The notes under the pieces are model-generated. The model did not search any database and was not told the origin of the DNA. It was given only the letters and a program-made list of their open reading frames with translations. A DNA stretch of 34,354 nucleotides from Bacteroidota bacterium (GTDB lineage: Bacteria > Bacteroidota > Bacteroidia > Bacteroidales > UBA12077), in NCBI GenBank assembly GCA_020049295.1, contig JAIFLC010000061.1, positions 1 through 34,354 on the forward strand, given 5' to 3'. The position numbers and the translations under genes were made by a program. Shown piece by piece: positions 1 to 8,602 of this stretch. Every line of letters starts with the position of its first letter. Position 1 is the stretch's first letter.

Positions 1-125
1 TACTGGCTGTTAATGATATTTATGCTTTCAAAACTCATAACAATCAATATGGATTATTGAAAGTAACCGAAGTACTTGAAGGAAATGATGGATATGTAAA
101 ATTTGTTTACATCATTAAAAAGTAA
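1..125 (+). CDS. 3' end of a small secreted/lipoprotein-like gene (partial)
   Basis: The window opens inside a gene; the frame starting at base 3 stays open for 40 codons and stops at TAA 123-125. The visible C-terminus contains AFKT, then QYGLLKV, then DGYVKF, and ends IIKK. The full-length neighbour at 242-1144 ends in the same pattern (PFKT, KYGLIKV, TGYIEI, KIQK). The two are therefore probably tandem paralogues, and this one is likely also an exported beta-rich protein. The function is not recognised and the N-terminus lies outside the window. Confidence 0.7.
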   Translation, partial: LAVNDIYAFKTHNNQYGLLKVTEVLEGNDGYVKFVYIIKK

Positions 126-141
126 TTTTAAGCAATATTGA

Positions 142-184
142 AAAATCCTACGTGAGTTTTTTTAATTCCCGTAGGGTTTTCCAT
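142..184 (+). terminator. Rho-independent terminator after the partial gene
   Basis: AAAATCCTACG (142-152) pairs with CGTAGGGTTTT (170-180) with one G-T wobble, across a 17-base loop. The right arm runs into T-rich sequence. It sits 17 bases after the stop of the partial gene and separates it from the paralogue at 242. Confidence 0.7.
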
Positions 185-241
185 TTTTCTTAATAACCCA
201 AAAATAATTTATTGATTATCTGAAAAGCATACTATCAAACT

Positions 242-1144
242 ATGAAAACTAGTTGCATTATTGCAGTTACAGCTTTACTATTCTTATTTACTCAGTGTAC
301 TGAGGATGAAAATGGTTCATCGACTCCATTTATTTTATTAAAAACGGGACTTTCGTATACAAATAACGAAGCTTACGTTCCGGTAGGAGGCCAGTTGAAA
401 TTTGGTATTTCAGCAGTAGGGGATGGATTTGAGATAACAAATCTTACTGTTAAACGCAAAACAGATGCAGGTTCAGTTACAGAACTCGATAAAGGAATGT
501 TTATTAAAAAAGGAGGATTGGATACCATTTTGACTTATTACAAAGGTTATGCCGATCAGGAAACATGGGTTTTTTCGATCATGAATAGCAATCGCGATAC
601 AGCTTCTGTTTCAATGATTGTATTTAAGGGAGCTGGTAGTGCCTTTGGCGACATAGATTTTTTCCCTTCAATCACAATTGGATACCAAAACAACCTTACT
701 CTTCCTAATTTTGTTGATGTAAACTCAGGATTGGCTTATTCTGGTTCAACTGTAATAGGCAATGAATCTCTCATTGATTTAGTAAGCTATTATTATTTAA
801 GTTCTGGGTCATCATCACCCACAATTTCATGTCCATCGTATAATACAGCAAAATCATATTATCCGGTAATGAACGAATGGGCAGTTCAAAATTCAACGGT
901 TTATGATTATTATACTACAGATAATAATTTAATATCTACCAATCAGTTTGACGCCGCCCAGAATGACAGCTTGCTTATTAATGGATATCAACCTGAGAGT
1001 GTAAGTGGAACATGTAAATTTTGTTTTGCTGATAAAGTGATCCCGTTTAAAACAGGACAAGGTAAATATGGATTAATTAAAGTGATTCATGCTGATGAAT
1101 CGGATACCGGATACATCGAAATTGCAGTAAAAATTCAGAAATAA
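242..1144 (+). CDS. Lipoprotein of unknown function, paralogue of the upstream partial gene
   Basis: This is a 300-residue protein with an N-terminal hydrophobic segment (about residues 5-17) ending in FTQC. The next residues, TEDE, are acidic and resemble the Bacteroidota signal that sends lipoproteins to the cell surface, so Cys19 is the likely lipidated residue. The lipobox is imperfect, with Gln before Cys. The rest looks beta-rich, with no motif I recognise. The C-terminus (PFKTGQGKYGLIKV) matches the end of the partial gene to the left. It lies 8 bases before a TonB-dependent receptor, so it may be a surface partner of that receptor; this is inferred from position only. Confidence 0.75.
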   Translation: MKTSCIIAVTALLFLFTQCTEDENGSSTPFILLKTGLSYTNNEAYVPVGGQLKFGISAVGDGFEITNLTVKRKTDAGSVTELDKGMFIKKGGLDTILTYYKGYADQETWVFSIMNSNRDTASVSMIVFKGAGSAFGDIDFFPSITIGYQNNLTLPNFVDVNSGLAYSGSTVIGNESLIDLVSYYYLSSGSSSPTISCPSYNTAKSYYPVMNEWAVQNSTVYDYYTTDNNLISTNQFDAAQNDSLLINGYQPESVSGTCKFCFADKVIPFKTGQGKYGLIKVIHADESDTGYIEIAVKIQK

Positions 1145-1152
1145 AGTTAGTG

Positions 1153-3474
1153 ATGAAAAAACAAGTTATATATGTTATCCTGTTTTCGATGTTTTCAGCA
1201 AATATACTTGCTCAATCCACGATAAAGGGAACTCTTTATGATGAAGAAACCTTAAAACCTGTTAGTTTTGCTAACATCTGGATTGGTAATAAAAAAGGAA
1301 CTGTAAGTGACGAAGAAGGAAAGTTCATTTTGGAAAATATAAATCATGGTAATTATACAATACAGATTTCCTATGTCGGATATGAATCCTTCACTCAAAA
1401 AATCAACCTGAAAGAACATGAAATCCTTGAGTTGCAAATAAAATTAAAACCTGCAAATTTTACAGCCGAAGATGTGGTAATTACTGCAACAAAAACTGAA
1501 AATTATATTAAAGATATTCCTACTCGCATAAATCTCATTTCGCCAAGGCAGATTGAAGCATTGCCGGCTCAAACAACCGACGAGTTACTTGCTTTTGTAC
1601 CAGGTGTTAACATTAACAGGTCATTTGGAATATACTCGCATTCCGCTGCAGTTACTATGCGCGGATTAAATGGACAGGAACAAGGTCGCGTGTTGGTTAT
1701 GATTGATGGAATTTCGGTAAATAAATCAGATGGTGGTTCGGTAAACTGGAATTTGTTAAATAATGATCAGATTGATCGTATAGAAGTGGTTAAAGGTCCC
1801 GGATCATCTTTATATGGAGGTAATGCAATGGGTGGAGCAATAAATATCATCACTAAAAAACCTACAGAAAGTATTCAGGGTAAATTCAGTGTTGATTATG
1901 GTACATATAACACAATGCGTGGACAATTTTATTTATCAGGTCGTTTAAATCCAACTACTGATAAAGGTTTTTACTGGAATCTTGGTAGCTTTTACCGACA
2001 AAGTGATGGATATATGACCGCTTCAGAGGCAGATCAATTGGCAAACAAATATCTTGTTAAATCAGATCTGAAAGAATGGGCAGCCACAGCAAAAGTAGGA
2101 TATGACTTTAATGAAAATAATGGATTGGAACTGGATATGCTTTATTATGATGATGATAGAGCTACCGGCGAAAAAGTTTTTCAACCTGAAGGAAATAACC
2201 GCGAACACGATACTTATCAGATTCGTGCTAAGTATTATGGACAAAGCAACAAGCTGAAATGGAATATAAATTTGTTTTACCTAAACGAAGATTATAAACG
2301 AATTAGCGAATACTTTAAAGATGATTACACATTTTATAAAGTACTTTCGGAGAGAGTTGATTTAGGTGCATTATCTTCAGTTTCGTACGATTTAAAAAAC
2401 CAAATTGTAACAGGTGGTATTGATCTTAAGCAAGGAAGTGTTGATGCTAAGGATGTTTATTATACATCGACCGATATTGTTTATAATCGCGGTACAATGA
2501 ATACATTGGGTTTGTTTGTTCAGGATGAGATTAAGCTCTTAAATGAAAAACTAAAAATAATTGCCGGTTTACGATTTGATTATGCAAACTTTTTCGATGG
2601 TGGTTTTGAGATTGAAAATCCTACTGCTGAAACTACTTTTATGCTGACCTATAATGACAATAATTTAAAGGAGGATTCATGGAATGCATTTAGTCCCAAG
2701 TTATCAGTTCAATATGAATTTTCAAAAGACTACCGCGTTTATGCAAGCTATGCCAAAGGATTTAGACCTGCTGTTTTAGATGATATGTGCCGTTCAGGTA
2801 GAATTAAAGGTGGATTTAAAGTTGCAGATCCGGGTTTACAACCTGAGTATCTAAATAATTTTGAAATAGGAGCTGATGCACGTTTTTTTCAGCGACTGAG
2901 AACATCAATTTCTGCTTTTTATTCGATGGGTGATGATTTTATGTATTATGTTAATACCGGCGATTCTATAGATCTTGGTTTCGGATTGCGACCAATTATT
3001 AAAGCATCGAACATTTCAGAGGTTGAAATTTACGGACTCGAGCTTGAAGCAAATTATCTATTGACCGATTATATTATTTTCAATGCAAATTATGCTTATT
3101 CTCATTCGCAAATAAAAGAATTCACTCCGCTGAATGTAAGTGATCCGGTTGATTTAACAGGTAAATATTTATCAGATGTACCGAGCCATTTAGCTTCGTT
3201 ATCAGTAAACTGGCGAAATAAAATTGTAAATGCAGGGATTAATGCAAAATATAATGGAACCAGATGGGTAAATGATTTAAATCAGGTAGATGAGATTATC
3301 CTTGATGATAAATACCCATCATTTATAACACTTGATTTGAAACTATCAAAATCATTTAAAATGATATTTACAGCCCTTAGTATACAGAATATTCTTGATA
3401 CTAAGTTTTATGACAGCAAAGGTGCGGTTTGTCCTGGTCGTTTTATTACTCTCGAATTAGGAATAAAATTTTAA
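1153..3474 (+). CDS. TonB-dependent outer-membrane receptor with CarboxypepD_reg-like N-terminal domain
   Basis: The protein has 773 residues. A signal peptide ends near ILAQ (about residue 21). A CarboxypepD_reg-like domain follows (about 22-105; GTLYDEETLKPVSFANI, then SYVGYES). A TonB-box-like stretch EDVVITATK comes next, then the plug domain (about 115-235; MRGLNGQ, RVLVMIDG, IEVVKGPGSSLYGGNAMGG) and a beta barrel reaching a C-terminal Phe (LELGIKF). I chose ATG 1153 over the in-frame GTG at 1150. Plug and barrel mark an active, ExbBD-TonB-powered importer. Substrate cannot be read from sequence; the downstream SUOX-like lipoprotein and ModB/C-type transporter hint at an oxyanion or metal-containing ligand, but that is inference. 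Confidence 0.93.
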   Translation: MKKQVIYVILFSMFSANILAQSTIKGTLYDEETLKPVSFANIWIGNKKGTVSDEEGKFILENINHGNYTIQISYVGYESFTQKINLKEHEILELQIKLKPANFTAEDVVITATKTENYIKDIPTRINLISPRQIEALPAQTTDELLAFVPGVNINRSFGIYSHSAAVTMRGLNGQEQGRVLVMIDGISVNKSDGGSVNWNLLNNDQIDRIEVVKGPGSSLYGGNAMGGAINIITKKPTESIQGKFSVDYGTYNTMRGQFYLSGRLNPTTDKGFYWNLGSFYRQSDGYMTASEADQLANKYLVKSDLKEWAATAKVGYDFNENNGLELDMLYYDDDRATGEKVFQPEGNNREHDTYQIRAKYYGQSNKLKWNINLFYLNEDYKRISEYFKDDYTFYKVLSERVDLGALSSVSYDLKNQIVTGGIDLKQGSVDAKDVYYTSTDIVYNRGTMNTLGLFVQDEIKLLNEKLKIIAGLRFDYANFFDGGFEIENPTAETTFMLTYNDNNLKEDSWNAFSPKLSVQYEFSKDYRVYASYAKGFRPAVLDDMCRSGRIKGGFKVADPGLQPEYLNNFEIGADARFFQRLRTSISAFYSMGDDFMYYVNTGDSIDLGFGLRPIIKASNISEVEIYGLELEANYLLTDYIIFNANYAYSHSQIKEFTPLNVSDPVDLTGKYLSDVPSHLASLSVNWRNKIVNAGINAKYNGTRWVNDLNQVDEIILDDKYPSFITLDLKLSKSFKMIFTALSIQNILDTKFYDSKGAVCPGRFITLELGIKF

Positions 3475-3491
3475 ACTATAAATAATATATA

Positions 3492-4568
3492 ATGATGAAA
3501 AAACTAGTTACCATTTTTTTAATCGGATTAAGCATTGCTGCATGTAAAATGCAACCATCCGAAAATAGTGCTGAAAATAAATATCAGCGACAATTAGCTG
3601 CAGATACTATTGATGCAACAAATGATTTTTACGACAATGCAGAAACTCATACGCTTCCAACACAACAGTTAGTTGTTGAAGGAGAAATAAATAATCCCGG
3701 AATTGTTGATTTTGCAAAACTTCCATTGAGAAGTGTTATTGTTAAAGAAACACTTTTATCTGACAGCGGCGATAAATTTGTTGGAGCATATCGTTATGAT
3801 GGTTATGCGCTATATGATATTTTAAACCAGGTTAAATTAAATAAAAAGAATAAAGAGGAATTCAATCCAATAATCGATTTATATGTTCAGGTTGAAAATG
3901 ATAAAGGCGAAAAAGTAAATATAAGTTGGGGAGAGATTTTTTACCCAAATCATTTACAGGAAATCATAATTGCTACCCAGGTTATGCGCATTGTTCCATC
4001 AAAAACAAATGATCTGTGGCCTTTGCCTGAAGTAAGTAAATTGGTTGTTTCGAGAGATTTAATTACCGAAAGAAATATCTCGAATCCGGTAAAAATTACT
4101 GTAAAATCATATCCAAAATCCTTTGAAACAATAAAAGGGTTAAAACCATTATTTTCTCCAAAAATTGATATTTATACTGAAAATGAACTTGTAACCACCC
4201 TCACTGAAAATCCAAAAGAGTTGCAGATAGAAAAATTCAACACTATCTTTTATGGACGTGGTCGTGGTATTCATTCTACACAACCATTTACAGGTATTTT
4301 ATTAAAAGAGGTGTTGGCTAAGAATACTCCATTTAACCAGAAAAACATTAGAGAAGGTATATTTCTTATTGTTGCTGCCGATGGATATAGAAGTGTCTTT
4401 ACTTTTAGTGAGATTATGAATAGAAATGATCAGTCAGAGGTTCTTCTAATATGCAGACCTGAATTAACTGACAATGGAATTTTTAAAACATTCCCGGCTT
4501 GCGATTTCTTTTCAGATAGAGCTGTAAAAGGAATAAATGCCATCTATTTTTCGGCTAACGAAAAGTAA
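3492..4568 (+). CDS. Lipoprotein with two sulfite-oxidase-fold-like (Oxidored_molyb-like) repeats
   Basis: The protein has 358 residues (357 if translation begins at the second ATG, 3495). The signal peptide ends in IAAC with Cys18 as the lipidation site. Residues about 57-200 follow the layout of the molybdopterin-binding fold of sulfite oxidase-type proteins: VEGEINNPG, then FAKLPLRSV, then a YRYDGYALYDILNQV segment in the place of the usual 'GVPL-DLL' strand-helix. A second, weaker copy covers about 240-355 (STQPFTGILLKEVL, then VAADGYRSVFTFSE). No Cys appears in repeat 1 to act as a Mo ligand; repeat 2 has LLICRP and FPACDF. It could bind a ligand without being a redox enzyme. It follows the TonB receptor by 17 bases and is the last gene before a terminator. 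Confidence 0.65.
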   Translation: MMKKLVTIFLIGLSIAACKMQPSENSAENKYQRQLAADTIDATNDFYDNAETHTLPTQQLVVEGEINNPGIVDFAKLPLRSVIVKETLLSDSGDKFVGAYRYDGYALYDILNQVKLNKKNKEEFNPIIDLYVQVENDKGEKVNISWGEIFYPNHLQEIIIATQVMRIVPSKTNDLWPLPEVSKLVVSRDLITERNISNPVKITVKSYPKSFETIKGLKPLFSPKIDIYTENELVTTLTENPKELQIEKFNTIFYGRGRGIHSTQPFTGILLKEVLAKNTPFNQKNIREGIFLIVAADGYRSVFTFSEIMNRNDQSEVLLICRPELTDNGIFKTFPACDFFSDRAVKGINAIYFSANEK

Positions 4569-4598
4569 AATTACAACGTGCCAGATTTTTACCGACTT

Positions 4599-4639
4599 AG
4601 CGAACCAGTTTAATTTTAAATAATTGGTTCGCTATTTTT
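4599..4639 (+). terminator. Rho-independent terminator closing the receptor unit
   Basis: AGCGAACCAGTT (4599-4610) pairs with AATTGGTTCGCT (4622-4633) with a single mismatch over an 11-base AT loop, followed by ATTTTTATT. It ends the 242-4568 unit and implies separate transcription of the porin and ABC genes that begin at 4855. Confidence 0.8.
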
Positions 4640-4854
4640 ATTGTTGGTAAGCTTTTTAGTTTTTTCAACTTGTATTTGGAATCGTTTTCGGAAGAGATCA
4701 TAAGTAGAGAATTGGCAATAAAATTTATTAAAATTATTTTATCTAATTTTGTTAATGAAATTGTTGGGTGAAAAATATTTTCTTGGTTAATTCGGTTTAT
4801 TTATAGCTATTTAAGTTTACTACCAAGAAAAGGAACTTTATTAACTTAATCAGA
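4640..4854 (+). other. Leader region before the porin gene
   Basis: AT-rich sequence between the terminator and the porin start. It should hold the promoter of the 4855-7917 unit, but I found no exact match to the Bacteroidota TAnnTTTG element and no convincing folded RNA such as a Moco riboswitch. Confidence 0.4.
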
Positions 4855-6096
4855 ATGGAAAAGTCATTTATATTATTCTTTATGGTCTTTATTGGCCAAT
4901 TTGCGAACGCTCAACTTAATATTAGCGCTGAATATAGACCACGATTCGAATTAAGAGATGGATATGGTAGTTTAAAAACAGATAATTCGGATCCTGCATA
5001 TTTTGTAACACAACGAACTCGACTAAATTTAAATCATCAATACAATAGCATTACATCTCGATTATCTGTTCAGGATTATCGCATATGGGGCGACTCAAAG
5101 CTTAAATCTGACGATCCAGGAGTTTCAGTTTATGAGGCCTGGTTTAAAATGGATTTAAATTCGCATTGGTCGATAACTGCAGGGCGTCAATCATTCGATA
5201 TCGACAACAAACGCTTTATTGCGAAAACCAATTGGAACCAAGTCGCCACATCACATGATGGAGTAAATATCGATTATTTAAATAATAACTTTGTAGCAAA
5301 AATATTTACTGCATTTAACCAGGCAAAAACCTCAAATTTTGGTACTGATTATACAAGCCAAATAAGTAATTATAAGTTTTTAAATGTAATCTGGCTCGAA
5401 AAAAGAATCGGAGATGTAGCCTTGGCAAATCTGACAATTACCGATGGATATCAGAAGGAAGGAACTACAAATACGGATTATTATCGCATTACAACCGGAG
5501 CAATTTTTAAAATAAATAAGCAATTTAATAATCTTCAGTTAAGAGGCTTTTACCAGGCAGGCAAAAACAAAACAGGACAGGATGTGAATGCCTATTATGC
5601 AAATGCAGATTTTGAACAAAAAATAGGTACAAACTTTATGTCAGTGTTGGGATTTGAGTTCATGTCAGGTAATGATTTATCAGATACATTAAATATGGAC
5701 GATAATGCCTTTGATATTCTCTATGGCGCTGGTCATGCATTTAATGGAATGATGGATTATTTTGGTACTCCAAAAACAACAGGTAATGCCGGATTAATTA
5801 ATGCGTATCTTAAAGCTATTACATCTATTAAAAAGTGGGATTTATCTTTAACATATCATTATTTTGCACTTGCTAACAAGTATGTTTACATGGAAGAAAA
5901 TCAAAAGAAGTTTCTTGCCAACGAAATTGACATTGTATCAAACTTAAAAGTGAATGATATTATAAACTTAGAACTGGGTTATGGAGTAATATTCGCTGGT
6001 AAAACCCTCGAATATATTAAAGGAGGAAACTCAAATGGCATTCAACAATTTTTTTATACAATGATAATCGTAAAACCTGTTTTTTTTAAAAATTAA
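4855..6096 (+). CDS. Outer-membrane beta-barrel porin, alginate-export-like family
   Basis: The protein has 413 residues and a signal peptide ending FANA-Q (about residue 19). From there it reads as a beta barrel: alternating aromatic and polar strands, an early SAEYRPRFELRDGYG strand and TQRTRLNLNHQY, and the segment WSITAGRQSFDIDNKRF. This layout is typical of the alginate-export/OprD-like porin group that Bacteroidota use for many small solutes, so the name does not imply alginate. Its TAA stop shares a base with the permease ATG (TAATG at 6094-6098), so the porin is translationally coupled to the inner-membrane transporter. A role in letting the transporter's substrate cross the outer membrane is inferred from that coupling. 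Confidence 0.78.
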   Translation: MEKSFILFFMVFIGQFANAQLNISAEYRPRFELRDGYGSLKTDNSDPAYFVTQRTRLNLNHQYNSITSRLSVQDYRIWGDSKLKSDDPGVSVYEAWFKMDLNSHWSITAGRQSFDIDNKRFIAKTNWNQVATSHDGVNIDYLNNNFVAKIFTAFNQAKTSNFGTDYTSQISNYKFLNVIWLEKRIGDVALANLTITDGYQKEGTTNTDYYRITTGAIFKINKQFNNLQLRGFYQAGKNKTGQDVNAYYANADFEQKIGTNFMSVLGFEFMSGNDLSDTLNMDDNAFDILYGAGHAFNGMMDYFGTPKTTGNAGLINAYLKAITSIKKWDLSLTYHYFALANKYVYMEENQKKFLANEIDIVSNLKVNDIINLELGYGVIFAGKTLEYIKGGNSNGIQQFFYTMIIVKPVFFKN

Positions 6097-6884
6097 TGAA
6101 TCCTAAAAACCATACACCTCTTATTTTTACTTTGCTTGGTGGGCTAATTTTACTGTTTATAGTAAGCCCGCTACTTGGAATGTTTTTAGCAACAACACCA
6201 GCACAACTTTTCGAAACATCGAAAGATCCAGAAGTTGTAAAAAGCATTTGGTTAACCTTGTGGGTTTCATTTGCTGCCACAATGATTTTTGCAATCGGAG
6301 CTATTCCATTGTCTTATTTTTTAGCAAGAACCAAGTTTCGGTTTAAAGGTATAATAAATGGCATTGTCGACCTGCCTATTGTAATACCTCACTCAGCAGC
6401 AGGTATTGCCATATTAGGTTTTGTATCTCGCGATTCGGTGCTGGGCAAAATAGGTTCTTCATTAGGTCTTAACTTTGTAGGTCATCCGGCAGGAATAGCA
6501 ATAGCCATGGCATTTGTGAGTATTCCATTTTTAATTAATGCAGCGCGTGATGGGTTTGAGAATGTACCTGTTCGACTCGAAAAGGCAGCGCTTAACCTTG
6601 GAGCTTCGCCGATTCGAGTGTTTTTTACAATCTCACTACCATTAGCCTGGAAAAATGTTTTGTCTGGTTTAATAATGATGTTTGCCCGCGGATTGAGCGA
6701 ATTTGGTGCTGTTATTATTATTGCTTACCATCCGATGATTACCCCCATTCTTATTTTTGAACGATTTGGAGCATTCGGTTTAAAATATGCACGACCCGTT
6801 TCGGTTGTATTTATTGTCGTGTGTCTGGTGTTTTTTGTTCTGTTGAGAAGTCTTGCAAAAGAAAGGAAATCCCATGATGCTTAA
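6096..6884 (+). CDS. ABC transporter permease, ModB/WtpB (molybdate/tungstate) type
   Basis: The protein has 262 residues and about six membrane segments (for example LIFTLLGGLILLFIVSPLLG near the N-terminus and VFIVVCLVFFVLL near the C-terminus). The segment DLPIVIPHSAAGIAILGF is characteristic of the oxyanion permeases. The cytoplasmic EAA loop reads EKAALNLGASPIRVFFTISL, and ARGLSEFGAVIIIAYHPM closely follows the ModB/WtpB/TupB pattern ('AR-L-EFGA'). With the ATPase encoded next it would form the inner-membrane channel for molybdate, tungstate or a related anion; sequence alone does not choose between them. The start overlaps the porin stop by one base. No periplasmic binding-protein gene is nearby, which is unusual for this class. 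Confidence 0.88.
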   Translation: MNPKNHTPLIFTLLGGLILLFIVSPLLGMFLATTPAQLFETSKDPEVVKSIWLTLWVSFAATMIFAIGAIPLSYFLARTKFRFKGIINGIVDLPIVIPHSAAGIAILGFVSRDSVLGKIGSSLGLNFVGHPAGIAIAMAFVSIPFLINAARDGFENVPVRLEKAALNLGASPIRVFFTISLPLAWKNVLSGLIMMFARGLSEFGAVIIIAYHPMITPILIFERFGAFGLKYARPVSVVFIVVCLVFFVLLRSLAKERKSHDA

Positions 6885-7917
6885 ACTAAACAACATATCA
6901 ATTAAACTGGGCGATTTTCAGCTTAAGAACATTGATCTTGAGTTGGAAAGGGGAGATTATTATGTTTTATTAGGCAAATCAGGAGTTGGAAAAACGGTTC
7001 TGCTCGAAATTATTGCAGGATTAATTAAACTTGATTCGGGAAAAATAATTTTAAATAATATTGACATTACACATGAAAAAATCCAGAAACGAAAAGTAGG
7101 AATTGTATTTCAGGATTATTCTGTTTTTCCACATTTATCAGTAAAACAAAATATTGCTTATCCCTTAAAAGGAAAGAAATTAACTCACCAACAAATTGAA
7201 TCGCTCATTCATGAATATGCCGAGTTAACAAATATTACTCATTTATTAAACCGTGGCACACAAAAACTTTCGGGTGGCGAATTGCAGCGAGTTGCTTTAG
7301 CCCGCATGTTAGTTACAAAACCAGAATGCTTGTTGTTAGACGAACCACTTGCTTCGCTCGATGTGCAACTAAAGGGTGATTTGAGAAACCTGCTTCGCAA
7401 AATAAATCAAAAGGGAACTACCATTCTTCATGTTACTCATGATTACGAAGAAGCCATTGCTTTATCAAATAAAGTAGCGGTAATGCACGATGGAGAAATA
7501 ATTCAAAAGGGATTTACTAAAGAAGTATTTCAAAAACCTGCTAATGAGTTTGTAGCTAATTTTACTGGAATAAAAAATTTCTTTTTTGCTGAATTTTCGC
7601 CAATAAATATTGCAAGAATAAACGGCAAGATTGAGATTCATGTAAGCAATCACGATCAGATTAAGAATGGAAAAATAATTATCAGAGGCGAAGAGATTAT
7701 AATTTCTGAAAATCATATAGATTCGAGTGCTACCAATAATTTTAAAGGTAAAATAATTCAGATTATACCGTACTTTTCGAATTTCGAATTAATTGTTGAT
7801 ATTGGAATTGAAATATCTGTAGTAATTTCAGAAGACTCACTTTTCAAATTTAAATTTAAGGAAAATTCTGAAGCCTGGGTTTCGTTTAAGTCTTCAGCTA
7901 TAAAAATCATCCCTTAA
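6874..7917 (+). CDS. ABC transporter ATP-binding protein, ModC/WtpC type
   Basis: The protein has 347 residues. It carries Walker A GKSGVGKT (residues 34-41), Q-loop FQDYSVFPHLSV, signature LSGGELQRVALARML (from 132), Walker B CLLLDEP (Asp156, Glu157) and H-switch HVTHDYEEA. After about residue 230 a TOBE-like region rich in beta strands follows (GKIIQIIPYFSNFELIVDIG), as in ModC and the MalK/PotA group, where it can bind ligand or regulate. An in-frame TTG lies at 6853, but ATG 6874 (or 6877) is better: it is preceded by AAAGGA and gives a short overlap of about 11 bases with the permease. It powers the permease encoded immediately upstream. Confidence 0.9.
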   Translation: MMLKLNNISIKLGDFQLKNIDLELERGDYYVLLGKSGVGKTVLLEIIAGLIKLDSGKIILNNIDITHEKIQKRKVGIVFQDYSVFPHLSVKQNIAYPLKGKKLTHQQIESLIHEYAELTNITHLLNRGTQKLSGGELQRVALARMLVTKPECLLLDEPLASLDVQLKGDLRNLLRKINQKGTTILHVTHDYEEAIALSNKVAVMHDGEIIQKGFTKEVFQKPANEFVANFTGIKNFFFAEFSPINIARINGKIEIHVSNHDQIKNGKIIIRGEEIIISENHIDSSATNNFKGKIIQIIPYFSNFELIVDIGIEISVVISEDSLFKFKFKENSEAWVSFKSSAIKIIP

Positions 7918-7981
7918 AGGTTTTAGCAAACATTTTTAGTAAAATTTTGTTTAATTCTATGATAACGTAAAATTTAAGATT

Positions 7982-8395
7982 ATGGAATTATCAAATATTA
8001 ATTTTCTAGCTGTTTTGGTTGCTGCAGTTTCTGCATTTGTAATCGGATCTGTATGGTACAGCCCAATTTTATTTGGCAAAGGTTGGCAGAATGCACTAGG
8101 CCTTTCAGAAGAGGATATTAAGAATGCAAATATGGTTAAGATTTTTGGAACCAGTTTTGTTCTTATGTTAATTATGGCTTTTGGTCTTACTCTAGCTACT
8201 AATGTTTTATATCCTAATGGTTTAAATTGGTTAACAGGCGTAAAGGTGGGCTTTTTTGTAGGTATCTTTTTTATAAGTACATCTTATGGAGTAAATATTT
8301 TGTATCAACGAAAATCATTTAAACTTTGGGCTATTGATTCCTCATATCAGGTTCTTCTTTTAGGTATAATGGGTTTAATTATTGGAGCCTGGTAA
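7982..8395 (+). CDS. DUF1761 family integral membrane protein
   Basis: The protein has 137 residues and four predicted membrane helices. The first helix is followed by the family hallmark SVWYSPILFGKGWQNALGLS; later segments are MLIMAFGLTLATNVLY, GFFVGIFFISTSYGVNILY and QVLLLGIMGLIIGAW. This matches DUF1761, a widespread family of unknown function. It begins 64 bases after the ATPase stop with no clear terminator between, but shows no relation to transport and is probably an independent gene. Confidence 0.85.
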   Translation: MELSNINFLAVLVAAVSAFVIGSVWYSPILFGKGWQNALGLSEEDIKNANMVKIFGTSFVLMLIMAFGLTLATNVLYPNGLNWLTGVKVGFFVGIFFISTSYGVNILYQRKSFKLWAIDSSYQVLLLGIMGLIIGAW

Positions 8396-8602
8396 ATCTT
8401 AAATAATCATTTATGGGTTTTGAATAATTGGTATAGATAATTAAAAAAAAGTAATTATTGCTTTTCAACTCGAGTTTTTCATTATGACTAAACTCAATAA
8501 ATGTTTATTTTAAAAACAATACATTTGCGCAATAGTTATCCAGGTAGTTTTTGGTTAGAGAGAATCGTTTTATTAATAATAATGTAATGTAAATGTTTTG
8601 CA
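8396..8602 (+). promoter_or_regulatory. Spacer with a possible Bacteroidota sigma-A promoter for the phosphatase gene
   Basis: TACATTTG at 8520-8527 matches the Bacteroidota -7 element TAnnTTTG exactly and would give a leader of about 70 bases. No TTG is visible at the expected -33 spacing, so support is partial. The rest of the spacer is AT-rich with no other feature. Confidence 0.35.

Noticed and set aside
6853-6873. TTG start giving a seven-residue longer ATPase
   Set aside because: ATG 6874/6877 follows AAAGGA and matches the usual N-terminus of ModC-type proteins; the extension overlaps the permease more without support.
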